This document shows, in pieces, positions 23,781 through 32,508 of a stretch of 64,000 bases of DNA. The stretch is from Miltoncostaea sp963771025 (lineage in GTDB: Bacteria; Actinomycetota; Thermoleophilia; Miltoncostaeales; Miltoncostaeaceae). The DNA is taken from positions 744,001-808,000 of the forward strand of contig CAVYRL010000001.1 of NCBI GenBank assembly GCA_963771025.1, given 5' to 3'. The notes beneath the pieces are model-generated. The model made no database searches, was not told the origin of the DNA, and saw only the letters and a program-made list of their open reading frames with translations. The stretch's first letter is position 1, and every line of letters starts with the position of its first letter. The translations under genes and the position numbers were made by a program.

Positions 23781-26195
23781 ATGTGGGCGAGGCAAGCGCC
23801 GATGAGGGAACCCCGAGGCGACGGTGGAGCGGGCACGGCGTCCGCCCCGGGCCTCGGCGCGGATGCCGGTAGATTCACTCGGCGGTGGCTCATGTGGGCG
23901 GCGATGGGAGTGCTGCTCGCCGTCGCCGGCTCGGTGGGCGCGGTGGTCGCCGCCACCCTCGAGTCGAGGAGCAATGCCGAGGCGTCGCACCGGGCGTTCG
24001 AGGCCTCGTCGGCGCAGGTGGCGTCGAGCCTGACCGTGACGATTGCGCGCGAGGGGGACCTGATCGCGAGCGCGCGCGGATTCGTATCCGGCAGTCCGCT
24101 CGCATCGAAGGCGCAGTTCGCGCAGTGGGCGAGTTCCGTGGGGGCGCTGCGGCGGCATCCCGAGATCACGTCGCTGGGCCGCGCGGTGATCGTCCCCGCG
24201 TCCGAGCTGCCGGCGTTCGCGGCGGCGGCCGAGCGTAGCCCGGCCGGCCGGCTGCCGGCCGACGGGGTCTTCCGGGTGATACCACCCGGCCCCCGTCCCT
24301 TCTACTGCCTGCCGGTCGCCGGAGTCGGGCGCACCCCGGGCGCCGTGCAACCGGCCGGATACGACTTCTGCGCCAGCGCGGTGCTGAGACGGTTCGCCCT
24401 CGACGCGAGGGACTCGGGCGGCATCGCCTACCGGCCGATTCCGGTCGCCGGCGAGAACTGGTTGTCGGTGCTGGCGCCGGTGTATCGCGGCGGGCGGACG
24501 CCCTCCACGACCGCCGCGCGTCGCGCGGCGTTCCTGGGATGGGTCGGCATGCTGGTGGTTCCGAACACGGTGCTGGACAGGGCCCTGGCGGACCATCCCG
24601 GCACCGCCGTGACGTTCGCCTACGACGACGGCGCGTCGAGCGTGGCGTTCCATCGCGGCGCGGTCCCGGCCGGCGCCCGGACGCAATCGATCGACCTGCG
24701 CAACGGCTGGACGGTGCGGACCGCCGCGGTCGCCCCCGAGAGCGGCCTGCTCGCGCGGGGAACCCCGAGGCGGGTGCTGGTGGCCGGCATCCTGTTGAGC
24801 CTGATGCTCGGTGCGCTGGTTTTCCTGCTGGGGACCGGCAAGGCGCGCGCGTTGCGCCTGGTGGATCTCACCACCAACGAGCTGCGCCATCAGGCGCTGC
24901 ACGATGCCCTGACGGGGTTGCCCAATCGGGCCCTGGTCGGCGACCGGGCGGAGCAGATGCTGGCGCGCGGCCGCCGCAACGGCGTGGCGGTGGCCGCGCT
25001 GTTCGTCGACCTCGACGAGTTCAAGAACGTCAACGACACCCTCGGGCACGAGGCCGGCGACCAATTGCTGCGGGCCGTCTCCGCACGGCTGACGAGCGGC
25101 CTGCGAGGCGTCAACACGGTCGGGCGCCTCGGTGGCGACGAGTTCATCGTCCTCATCGACGGTGAGCCGCCGATCGAGCCCGAGCTCGTCGCCGAGCGCC
25201 TGCTGGAGGTCATGAGCCCGCCCTTCAGGCTCACCGGCTCGCACGAGCCGATCACGGTCTCGGTGAGCATCGGCATCGCAGCCGGTCTGCGCGATACGGT
25301 GAGCGAGCTGCTGCGCGACGCCGACATGGCGCTCTATCGCGCCAAGGCGACCGGCAGGAATCACTACGAGGTCTTCCGTCCCGCGCTGGAGACCGCGCTG
25401 CGACACGAGATGGCTCTCGGGCGCGATCTGCACCTGGCGCTCGAGCGCGAGCAGTTCCGGCTCGTCTACCAGCCGATCTACAACCTCGACGACCTCTCGC
25501 TGGTCTCCGTCGAGGCGCTGCTGCGCTGGGAGCACCCCGTGCTGGGCGTGATCCAGCCCAACGACTTCATCCCCCTGCTGGAGGCGAGCGGCAAGATCGT
25601 CGATGTCGGGCGCTGGGCCCTCACCACCGCCTGCCGGCAGATGGCGAGCTGGCATGCCCGCGGGAGCACCCTGGGGATCGCGGTCAACGTCTCCGCCCGC
25701 CAGCTCGACGACGACATCATCGTGAGCCAGGTCCGCGAGGCGCTGCGGTTGAGCGCGCTGAACCCGGCCGCGCTCACGATCGAGATCACCGAGACCGTCC
25801 TGATGAGGAACGCCGAGGCCACCGCGCGACGACTTCGGGAGATCAAGGCGCTGGGCGTCAAGCTGGCGATCGACGACTTCGGCACGGGCTACTCCTCGCT
25901 GGCGTCCCTGCAGAAGTTCCCCATCGACACGATCAAGATCGACCGCGCCTTCACCGACGCGCTCGAGCGCTCGCCGGAGTCGGACGCGCTCGTCCGGACC
26001 CTCGTCCAGCTCGGCAGGGATCTCGGGCTCACCACCCTCGCCGAGGGCGTCGAGACCCTCGCCCAGCTCGACCACCTCCGCCACGAAGATGTCGGCGAGG
26101 TGCAGGGCTTCCTACTCAGCCACCCCCTCGACGCCGAGGGCATCGAGGCGCTCATCCTCCTGGACGGCGTGCCGCGCGGGCCACTGACGACCTAG
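23781..26195 (+). CDS. CHASE-GGDEF-EAL cyclic-di-GMP enzyme
   Basis: 804 residues from ATG 23781. N-terminal helix (about 37-60), a periplasmic CHASE sensor (about 65-300, with REGDLIASARGFVSGS and RRHPEITSLGRAVIVP), a second helix (about 330-350), then a GGDEF domain (about 375-530) with intact GGDEF in VGRLGGDEFIVLIDG, and an EAL domain (about 550-800) with VSVEALLRWEHP, ETVLM and DDFGTGYSSLASL. Both catalytic signatures are complete, so it could make and/or degrade c-di-GMP in response to an extracellular ligand. A later start at ATG 23892, 16 bases after TAGATT (23870-23875), would cut the basic N-terminus and is an alternative. Its TAG stop lies inside the IS target duplication. Confidence 0.9.
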   Translation: MWARQAPMREPRGDGGAGTASAPGLGADAGRFTRRWLMWAAMGVLLAVAGSVGAVVAATLESRSNAEASHRAFEASSAQVASSLTVTIAREGDLIASARGFVSGSPLASKAQFAQWASSVGALRRHPEITSLGRAVIVPASELPAFAAAAERSPAGRLPADGVFRVIPPGPRPFYCLPVAGVGRTPGAVQPAGYDFCASAVLRRFALDARDSGGIAYRPIPVAGENWLSVLAPVYRGGRTPSTTAARRAAFLGWVGMLVVPNTVLDRALADHPGTAVTFAYDDGASSVAFHRGAVPAGARTQSIDLRNGWTVRTAAVAPESGLLARGTPRRVLVAGILLSLMLGALVFLLGTGKARALRLVDLTTNELRHQALHDALTGLPNRALVGDRAEQMLARGRRNGVAVAALFVDLDEFKNVNDTLGHEAGDQLLRAVSARLTSGLRGVNTVGRLGGDEFIVLIDGEPPIEPELVAERLLEVMSPPFRLTGSHEPITVSVSIGIAAGLRDTVSELLRDADMALYRAKATGRNHYEVFRPALETALRHEMALGRDLHLALEREQFRLVYQPIYNLDDLSLVSVEALLRWEHPVLGVIQPNDFIPLLEASGKIVDVGRWALTTACRQMASWHARGSTLGIAVNVSARQLDDDIIVSQVREALRLSALNPAALTIEITETVLMRNAEATARRLREIKALGVKLAIDDFGTGYSSLASLQKFPIDTIKIDRAFTDALERSPESDALVRTLVQLGRDLGLTTLAEGVETLAQLDHLRHEDVGEVQGFLLSHPLDAEGIEALILLDGVPRGPLTT

Positions 26196-26223
26196 GTGTC
26201 CTGCCCACGTAGGTTCCGAACGC
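26191..26223 (+). repeat. IS481-family left end: CCTAGG target duplication plus terminal inverted repeat
   Basis: CCTAGG at 26191-26196 is the target-site copy. The 27-base terminal repeat 26197-26223 starts TGTCCTGCCCA and ends GTTCCGAACGC. It matches the other end at 21 of 27 positions. Confidence 0.85.
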
Positions 26224-27161
26224 GGCTGATCGGAGCCTTGCCGCCGAGGGCGCTGTGGGGCCGCCGCTCGTTGTAGTGACGGATCCAGTATCGCAGCGCC
26301 CTCTGGCGGTGGCGGTGGGTCAGATAGAGCATCCCGTAGCCCCACTCGCGGGCCATCGTCTGATGGAAGCGCTCGACTTTCCCATTGGTCTGAGGTCGGT
26401 AGGGGCGGGTCACCAGATGGCGGACGCCCTGGCGGGCGAGAAGATCGGCCAGGGAGCGGTTGCGGGTGTAGGCCCAGGCGCCGTCGCTCATGAGGCGGCG
26501 GGTCTGGGTGCCCCGGTGCGAGAACCAGACCAGAGCCCGCGCGACAAAGCCCGCCACGGTGCCCGCGCGCTCGTCGTCGTGCAGCTCGACATATGCGAGG
26601 CGGCTGTGGTCATCGACCACGCAGTGGGCGTACTGGTAGCCCCAGTGCGCGGCCTTCTCGGCACCGGTCTTTCTGCGATCGCCCGTCAGGGCGTGGCCGG
26701 GGCGCTCAAAGCGCGCGTAGCGCTTGGTGTCCATGTGAAGCAGGTCCCCCGGACAGGGCCACTCATAGCGGCGCGCCTGCTCGCGCTCAGCGGGGGCCGG
26801 GCGCGAGAAGCCGTGGCGGTGAAGGACCTTCCAGACGCTCGAGTGGGCCATCCCGAGCTCACCCGCCACCAGCCGCGGCCCCCAGCCGGTGCGCCGGCGG
26901 GCCAGCACGATGCGGGCCTGGGTGAGGGCGTCCATCAGGCGCGGCTGGCGATGCGGGCGCGAGGAGCGATCGCACAGGCAGGCAAGGCCCCGGCGCTCTG
27001 AGATCGAGGCCCGCCTCCAGCGGGCCACCCAGACAAAGGCCGTTGAACACGCTGCATCTGAAGGCCACCGCCGCCTGGCGATAGCTCGCGCCCTGGTGCT
27101 CGACAAAGAGCACCAGATCGAGCCGGCCGCGCGCGGTGTGCCTGGCGTGAGGGTGCTGCAT
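26192..27161 (-). pseudogene. IS481-family transposase with one frameshift
   Basis: ATG 27161 (MQHPHARHTARGRLDLVLFV), with GGGAGG upstream, opens the HTH part. An extra base in GTGTTCAA (27046-27047) breaks the frame after FRCSV. It resumes as STAFVWVARWRRA and GLACLCDRSSRPHRQPR, the family's linker, then the DDE integrase core: GDLLHMDTKRYARF (first Asp), YAHCVVDDHSRLAYVELHDD (second Asp) and RPYRPQTNGKVERFHQTMARE (Glu). The length is 3n+1, so one base accounts for it. The stop TAG comes from the CCTAGG target duplication rather than from the element itself, so the C-terminus depends on the insertion site. Confidence 0.9.
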
Positions 27162-27255
27162 CCGGACCTCCCGGAGGTCGTAGGCGTCAACACCCACAGC
27201 CTCTCGGGAGGTTCGGACTACTTCTCAGGCGTTCGGAACGTCTTTGGGCGGGTCA
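26197..27255 (-). mobile_element. IS481-family insertion sequence, 1059 bp
   Basis: Both ends carry related 27-base inverted repeats (26197-26223 and 27229-27255), flanked by identical CCTAGG 6-mers. IS481 itself targets NCTAGN and duplicates six bases, so site and duplication length fit the family. A single transposase gene fills the element on the minus strand. Insertion fell on the last codons of the c-di-GMP gene, whose stop TAG lies within the duplication and is preserved. No passenger gene is present. The transposase frame contains one extra base, so the copy as read is inactive unless that is a sequence error. Confidence 0.9.
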
Positions 27256-27261
27256 CCTAGG
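27229..27261 (-). repeat. IS481-family right end: terminal inverted repeat plus CCTAGG target duplication
   Basis: On the minus strand the end reads TGACCCGCCCA, five unmatched-to-left bases, then GTTCCGAACGC. The adjacent CCTAGG at 27256-27261 is the second target copy. Confidence 0.85.
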
Positions 27262-27327
27262 GCCGTGGAGTTGGAGTCGATCCACTCCTGAGGACCGGGG
27301 ATCCCTGCCCGCGATCGACGGGGGCCG

Positions 27328-27352
27328 GTGAGGGAATCTCGAGGCCCCTCAC
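27328..27352. promoter_or_regulatory. Inverted repeat GTGAGGG-N11-CCCTCAC upstream of the USP gene
   Basis: GTGAGGG at 27328-27334 and CCCTCAC at 27346-27352 form a perfect 7-bp inverted repeat about 110 bases before the universal stress protein. A TATGCT -10-like box lies at 27422-27427. It may be an operator or only a weak hairpin. It is not the DosR consensus. Confidence 0.3.
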
Positions 27353-27460
27353 GCGCGTGCAGCGGCGTGTTTCCCGAGACGGGTCGTGCCAGTGGAGCCT
27401 GCCGGTCGTCGGCTACTTGCCTATGCTCGGAGCGAAGGTGCCCCGCGAGAGAGCTGCGAC

Positions 27461-28288
27461 ATGACCGACCCCCCGTTTCAGAGCGTCGTGTGCGGCATCG
27501 ACGGCACACGGGAGGCATTCGAGGCGGCGCGACAGGCGGCGCGAATCGCCGGTCCGCACGGACGCTTGGTGCTGGTCGCGGCCACCCACTTTCTCGACGC
27601 CATCTCCGGCCGCTGGGGCCCTGAGCTGATCGTGTGGAACATCCTCGAGACGCCCCAACGTGATCTCGCCGAGCTGAACGAGTCCGTGGGAGTCATGGCA
27701 CGCGACTCGCTCGCGTGGGCGCAGCGGCAGGTGGGCGATGTCGTCAGCGCCGAGACGCGTCTGGTCAGCGGGAGGGGGTACGACGAACTGCGGGACGAGG
27801 CGGCGCGAGCGGGGGCCACGCTGATCGCGGTCGGAGCCCACGGAGGGCGACGCCTCGTCGGGGCGGCGCTCGGCAGCGTCGCCACGATGCTGCTCCACGA
27901 CGCTCCGACATCCGTGCTCCTGGCCCGCGCGCCATTCGACCCGGCCGCCTTCCCATCGAAGGTCGTGGTCGGCTTCGACGGCTCCGATGCCAGCGTGCAC
28001 GCGCTGTCTGTCGCCGCGCGGGTCTGCGAGGACCCCGCGAGCAGCCTCGCCGTGGTCATCGCGACGCTCGACGTGGGCATCGAGCTTGACGAACTGGTCC
28101 ACCGCGCCGCGCCTCACCAGGTCAGGGTCAACCGGCATCGCCCCGTCGATGCCCTCGTCGATGCGGCCTCGAGGGCCGATCTGCTCGTCGTCGGCTCTCG
28201 CGGCGCGAGCGGCGTGCGTGCGCTCGGCAGCGTGAGCGAACGTGTCGCGCACCGCGCCGCATCCTCGGTGCTCGTGGTCCGTCCCTGA
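27461..28288 (+). CDS. Tandem-domain universal stress protein
   Basis: 275 residues with two UspA folds. Domain 1 (about 8-150) starts FQSVVCGIDGTREAFEAARQ and has GAHGGRRLVGAALGSVATMLLHDAPTSVLLAR, the ATP-binding G-x2-G-x9-G-[ST] pattern (quoted here in two parts, GAHGGRRLVGAALGS and VATMLL). Domain 2 (about 157-275) starts SKVVVGFDGSDASVHALSVA and ends LVVGSRGASGVRALGSVSER. Both ATP loops look complete. This is the Rv2623-like architecture linked to dormancy in mycobacteria. ATG 27461 is about 33 bases after a TATGCT box. The P-type ATPase gene follows after 46 bases on the same strand, a likely operon. Confidence 0.9.
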   Translation: MTDPPFQSVVCGIDGTREAFEAARQAARIAGPHGRLVLVAATHFLDAISGRWGPELIVWNILETPQRDLAELNESVGVMARDSLAWAQRQVGDVVSAETRLVSGRGYDELRDEAARAGATLIAVGAHGGRRLVGAALGSVATMLLHDAPTSVLLARAPFDPAAFPSKVVVGFDGSDASVHALSVAARVCEDPASSLAVVIATLDVGIELDELVHRAAPHQVRVNRHRPVDALVDAASRADLLVVGSRGASGVRALGSVSERVAHRAASSVLVVRP

Positions 28289-28334
28289 CCTCGCCGGAGG
28301 TCGGTGACGCGCTGCTCGTGATGAAGGGTCGCGG

Positions 28335-31085
28335 ATGAGCGAGACCGGATCCACCCCCCGGCATCCGCCCACCGTTCAGGAGCTCCACCACGTGGCGGTC
28401 CACGAGGCCGTCCTGCTGCTCGAGTCCGATCCCGAGCACGGACTCGATGACACCGAGGTTGCAGCGCGGCGGGAGCGCTTTGGCCCCAATGTGCTCCCGC
28501 ACGTGCGCCGCCAGGGCCCGCTCGAGCGCCTGGCCCTCCAGTTTCACGACCCCCTCATCTACATCCTCGCTGCCGCGGGTGCGGTCACGGCTCTCCTCGG
28601 CAACGCGGTGGACGCGAGCGTCATCTTCGGCGTCGTTCTGATCAACGCCGCGATCGGGTTCGTCCAGGAGTCGCGCGCCGAGCAGGCCCTGGAGGCGCTC
28701 GTGAAGATGGCGCGCACGCGCGCGACGGTGATGCGGGGCGGGCGAAAGCTCGCCGTCGACTCGCAGGACCTCGTGCCGGGCGACCTAGTGCTGCTCGAGC
28801 CGGGCGACAAGGTGCCCGCCGACCTTCGCCTGGTCTCGGTGCGAGAGCTGCGCGCAGACGAGTCCACGCTCACCGGCGAGTCCCAGTCGGTCGAGAAGTC
28901 GGACCGGATCCTGCCGCACGAGACCGTCGTGGCCGACCGCGAGAACCTCGCCTTCGCCGGCACCCTGGTGAGCGGCGGCCGTGGCGCGGGGGTCGTCATG
29001 AGCACGGCCGCCGACACCGAGCTCGGCCGAATCCACCGCCTGGTCGGCGAGGCCGGCGGCATCGACACCCCACTCACCCGGCGGATCGCCCACTTCAGCA
29101 AGATCATCAGCATCGTGATCGTCGCCCTGGCGGCCTTCACCTTCGCGATCGGCGTCGCGCGCGGGGAGCCCGCCTCGGAGATGTTCGTGGCCGCCGTCGC
29201 CCTCGCCGTCGGGGCGATCCCCGAGGGCCTTCCGGCGGCCGTGACGATCACGCTCGCCATCGGGGTGAGCCGCATGGCCCGCCGCCGCGCGATCGTGCGC
29301 AAGCTGCCCGCGGTCGAGACGCTCGGCAGCACCACCGTCATCTGCAGCGACAAGACCGGCACCCTGACCGAGAACCAGATGACCGTCCAGGCGATTCTGG
29401 CCGGGGGCGAGTCCTTCTCGGTCGAGGGCGCCGGGTACGCGCCGCTCGGCACGATCCGGCGCGGAGAGGATGTCGTCGATGCCAGGGGGTGGCCCGCCTT
29501 GGGCGAGTGCCTCGCGGCGGGGGCGCTCTGCAACGACGCCCGCCTGCGCGAGCGTGAGGGGCGCCACGAGGTGATCGGTGACCCCACCGAGGCGGCACTG
29601 CTGGTCGCCGCCCGAAAGGGTGGCCTCGATCCGGTCGCCCTTGCCGGTCGGCGTCCGCGCATCGACGCGATCCCCTTCGAATCCGAGCACCAGTACATGG
29701 CCACGCTGCATTCGAGCGCGCCCGGACAGGCACCGGTCGTCTACCTGAAGGGCGCCCCCGAGCGCGTGTTGCCCCGCTGCGAGCAGGTGCTCGGGTCGGC
29801 CGGCGAAGAGGTCGCCCTCGATCCGGCGGCCGTGCTCGCCACGGTCGAGCGGCTCGCCGGCGAGGGTCTTCGGGTGCTCGCCATCGCGCGTGCCTCGGTG
29901 CCGTCCGGCACCGTGACGCTCGAGCGCGCGCTCGTGGAGGCGGGCGGACTCACCCTGCTCGGCCTCGAGGCGATGCTCGACCCGCCGCGCCCCGAGGCGC
30001 CGGCGGCGGTCGCGCGCTGCCACGCAGCCGGGATCGCCGTGAAGATGATCACCGGGGACCACGCCGCCACCGCCCGGGCGATCGCCGAGCGCCTCCACCT
30101 CGAGGGCCCCGAGCCGCGCGACGGGGGGCCCGAGGTGCTGAGCGGACCCGAGCTCGCCGCGCTGCCCGAGGGCGAGCTCGCGGAGGCGGTCGAGCGGGCG
30201 AGCGTCTTCGCGCGGGTCGCCCCCGAGCAGAAGCTGCGCCTGGTCGAGGCCCTCCAGGCGCGCGGGCACGTCGCGGCGATGACGGGCGACGGCGTCAACG
30301 ACGCCCCGGCCCTCAAGCAGGCCGACATCGGCGTGGCGATGGGCGCCGCCGGCACCGAGGTCGCCAAGGAGGCCTCGGACGTCGTGCTCACCGACGACAA
30401 CTTCGCCTCGATCGCGGCGGCCGTGGAGGAGGGGCGCCGTGTCTTCGACAACCTGACCAAGTTCATCGTCTGGACCCTTCCGACGAACATGGGCGAGGGG
30501 CTGCTGATCCTGGCGGCGATCGTCGCCGGCACGACGCTGCCGATCCTCCCGGTCCAGATCCTCTGGATCAACATGACCACGGCCGTGGCTCTGGGGCTGA
30601 TGCTCGCCTTCGAGCCGAAGGAGCCCGACATCATGGGCCGCCCCCCGCGCGACCCGGCGCGCCCGCTCCTGACCGGCGAGCTCATCGGGCGGATCCTGCT
30701 CGTGTCCGGGCTGCTGATGGCCGGCTCGTTCCTGCTCTTCCACTGGGAGCAGGCGGGCGGCGCGTCGCTGGCCGAGGCCCGCACGGCGGCGGTCAACGTC
30801 TTCGTCGTGGGCGAGCTCTTCTACCTGTTCAACTGCCGCTCGCTCGAGCACTCGATGTTCCGCGTCGGCGTCTTCAGCAACCACTGGGTCACCGGCGGCG
30901 TCCTGACGATGGTCGGCCTTCAGATCCTGATCACCTACGCGCCGTTCATGCAGACCCTGTTCCACACGGCTCCCCTCGACCCGCAGGCGTGGTTCCGCAT
31001 CATCGGAGTCGGCTTCTGCGTCTATGCGGTGGTGGGAGCGGAGAAGTGGCTACGCCAGCGCGTGCGGGCGACCCGGTCGGGGTGA
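28335..31085 (+). CDS. P2-type cation-transporting ATPase (CtpF/PMR1-like)
   Basis: 916 residues, full length. N-terminal cation-ATPase domain (VQELHHVAVHEAVLLLES), helices M1-M2, actuator motif LTGES, M4 with GAIPEGLPAAVTIT (the PEGLP ion-site motif), phosphorylation site CSDKTGTLTENQ (Asp in about residue 338), the nucleotide-binding domain, hinge TGDGVNDAPALKQADIG, and six C-terminal helices. The PEGLP motif plus a full M5-M10 places it in type II (Ca2+-, Mn2+- or Na+-like) rather than the heavy-metal group, which would show CPC. M. tuberculosis CtpF, in the DosR dormancy regulon, is of this type. The ion is not settled by sequence. It follows the USP gene. Confidence 0.93.
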   Translation: MSETGSTPRHPPTVQELHHVAVHEAVLLLESDPEHGLDDTEVAARRERFGPNVLPHVRRQGPLERLALQFHDPLIYILAAAGAVTALLGNAVDASVIFGVVLINAAIGFVQESRAEQALEALVKMARTRATVMRGGRKLAVDSQDLVPGDLVLLEPGDKVPADLRLVSVRELRADESTLTGESQSVEKSDRILPHETVVADRENLAFAGTLVSGGRGAGVVMSTAADTELGRIHRLVGEAGGIDTPLTRRIAHFSKIISIVIVALAAFTFAIGVARGEPASEMFVAAVALAVGAIPEGLPAAVTITLAIGVSRMARRRAIVRKLPAVETLGSTTVICSDKTGTLTENQMTVQAILAGGESFSVEGAGYAPLGTIRRGEDVVDARGWPALGECLAAGALCNDARLREREGRHEVIGDPTEAALLVAARKGGLDPVALAGRRPRIDAIPFESEHQYMATLHSSAPGQAPVVYLKGAPERVLPRCEQVLGSAGEEVALDPAAVLATVERLAGEGLRVLAIARASVPSGTVTLERALVEAGGLTLLGLEAMLDPPRPEAPAAVARCHAAGIAVKMITGDHAATARAIAERLHLEGPEPRDGGPEVLSGPELAALPEGELAEAVERASVFARVAPEQKLRLVEALQARGHVAAMTGDGVNDAPALKQADIGVAMGAAGTEVAKEASDVVLTDDNFASIAAAVEEGRRVFDNLTKFIVWTLPTNMGEGLLILAAIVAGTTLPILPVQILWINMTTAVALGLMLAFEPKEPDIMGRPPRDPARPLLTGELIGRILLVSGLLMAGSFLLFHWEQAGGASLAEARTAAVNVFVVGELFYLFNCRSLEHSMFRVGVFSNHWVTGGVLTMVGLQILITYAPFMQTLFHTAPLDPQAWFRIIGVGFCVYAVVGAEKWLRQRVRATRSG

Positions 31086-31350
31086 TCCTCCGCCGGCTCC
31101 GGGCAGTCGATCCCGCCCGCCGATGTGATCGGGGAGGAGACCCATGTCGCGGGCGTGTTCACCGATCCGGAGGGGGCGCGGACGATGGCCGGGCGCGTCG
31201 GCAGGAGCGAGCACCGAGGGCGATGGGCGAGATGGCGCGCGAAGCTCCGAGAGCCACCCTCGACACAAGCCCGCCGTGAGATGCCGCCACCATCAGGTCG
31301 ATGCCTTGCTGTCGCGAGGTCGCTCGACGGAGACGGAACGCCCCGACTGC

Positions 31351-32508
31351 TCAGTACCGCAGCAGCGCGACCATCCCGCCCGAGCCGAGGAGCTCCTCGG
31401 AGTCCGTTACCGGAAGCGCGCTCACCTGACCGCCGGCCGCGATCGCCGCCTCGACGGCGCGCTCGGCCAGCATGCTCGGAGGACCACCGATGGAAGCGGG
31501 GACGAATCCGGCGGCCGAGCTGAAGTCCTGCTCGGGATCGAGTACGAGATGGTCGACCCGGCCCTCGGCGAGCGCCCCAAGGGTCTCCTGTGGGCCGAGC
31601 GCGCCGGCGCCGCCCGCACTCGCTCGCTCATGGGCGACCGCTATGACGCGTCGCGTGCGCATGAGCCAGGCGGCCTCGAGAGACGGTTCGAGGATCGCAG
31701 CGATCGCCCCGAGCTCCTCATGACCCACGTTGTGGTCGAGGGTGGTGATGACGCGACGGCGCAGCGTCTCCGGCAGCGCCTCGCTGAAGCGTGCCCCGAC
31801 CTGACCCTCGGCGGCGATGATGATCCGTTCCCATCCGAGACCGTCCGCACGCTCGGCCGCCTCCGCCGCCGCCGTCTCGAACAGCTTGTCCTGCTGCTCC
31901 GCGAAACGGGCCTCGTACTGCTCCTGGTGCGAGACGGTCTGCTGGCCGCGGGCGGGGTTGGCCGAGGCATAGGCCTTGAAGGGGCGCCAGTCACCCAGGC
32001 TCAGCTCGTAGGTCGAGTCGTCCGGCTCGTCGATGCGCCCCGCGCTGATCTGAAGAAGTCGAATCGCTTCACCGCCCACGAGCACCACGCCGGTCGGGGC
32101 GCCGCGGTCGACGACGTTGACGAGTGGTGAGACGAAGGGCCGGGCGTCCCAGACGACCGTGTCACGCCGAACCGGGAGCTGAAGGCTCAGTCGACGCGAC
32201 GTCTCGCCGTCGGCGTGCAGGAACCAGACCACGCTGCGTCCCCGCTCCGAGGGGCTGAGCTCGGCCAGGCCCCTCTCAACGCGCGCGCGCAGGGCCTCGA
32301 AGGAGCGCTGCTGCACGCGGTCGTGATCGCCGTCGAGCCGTTCGGCGACCGCTCGCAGGCCATTTCGCAGCGCGATCTGCCACGCGGGAGCGTGGCTCGT
32401 GTTCGCGGGATCGCGCGGGTCCGTGCGGGCATACACGCTGAGGACGGGCTGGCCGGGGGACCGGGTCGCGAGCGCCCGCAGCTCGTCGAGGTCAATCGTC
32501 TCCGTCAT
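31351..32508 (-). CDS. Bacterial eRF1-like (baeRF/Vms1-type) release-factor family protein
   Basis: 385 residues. Shows the three-part layout of the archaeo-eukaryotic release factor superfamily: an N-terminal domain (PVLSVYARTDPRDP...), a central catalytic-type domain around ARFAEQQDKLFETAAAEAAE and WERIIIAAEGQVGARF, and an eRF1 domain-3-like end (VDHLVLDPEQD..., later GGMVALLRY). Relatives include M. tuberculosis Rv2629 and eukaryotic Vms1/ANKZF1, which cleaves peptidyl-tRNA on stalled ribosomes. A GGQ-like loop is not obvious; ARGQQTVSHQEQ is the closest, in the expected region. ATG 32508 overlaps the HPF-like gene's stop (TGATG), so the two are coupled. Confidence 0.8.
   Translation of the reverse strand: MTETIDLDELRALATRSPGQPVLSVYARTDPRDPANTSHAPAWQIALRNGLRAVAERLDGDHDRVQQRSFEALRARVERGLAELSPSERGRSVVWFLHADGETSRRLSLQLPVRRDTVVWDARPFVSPLVNVVDRGAPTGVVLVGGEAIRLLQISAGRIDEPDDSTYELSLGDWRPFKAYASANPARGQQTVSHQEQYEARFAEQQDKLFETAAAEAAERADGLGWERIIIAAEGQVGARFSEALPETLRRRVITTLDHNVGHEELGAIAAILEPSLEAAWLMRTRRVIAVAHERASAGGAGALGPQETLGALAEGRVDHLVLDPEQDFSSAAGFVPASIGGPPSMLAERAVEAAIAAGGQVSALPVTDSEELLGSGGMVALLRY

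Noticed and set aside
31125..31523. Plus-strand frame starting EETHVAGVFTDPEGA, faintly like a stress-protein N-terminus
   Set aside because: Only the first ~15 residues look protein-like, the rest is Arg-rich, and it runs over the end of the well-supported release-factor-like gene.
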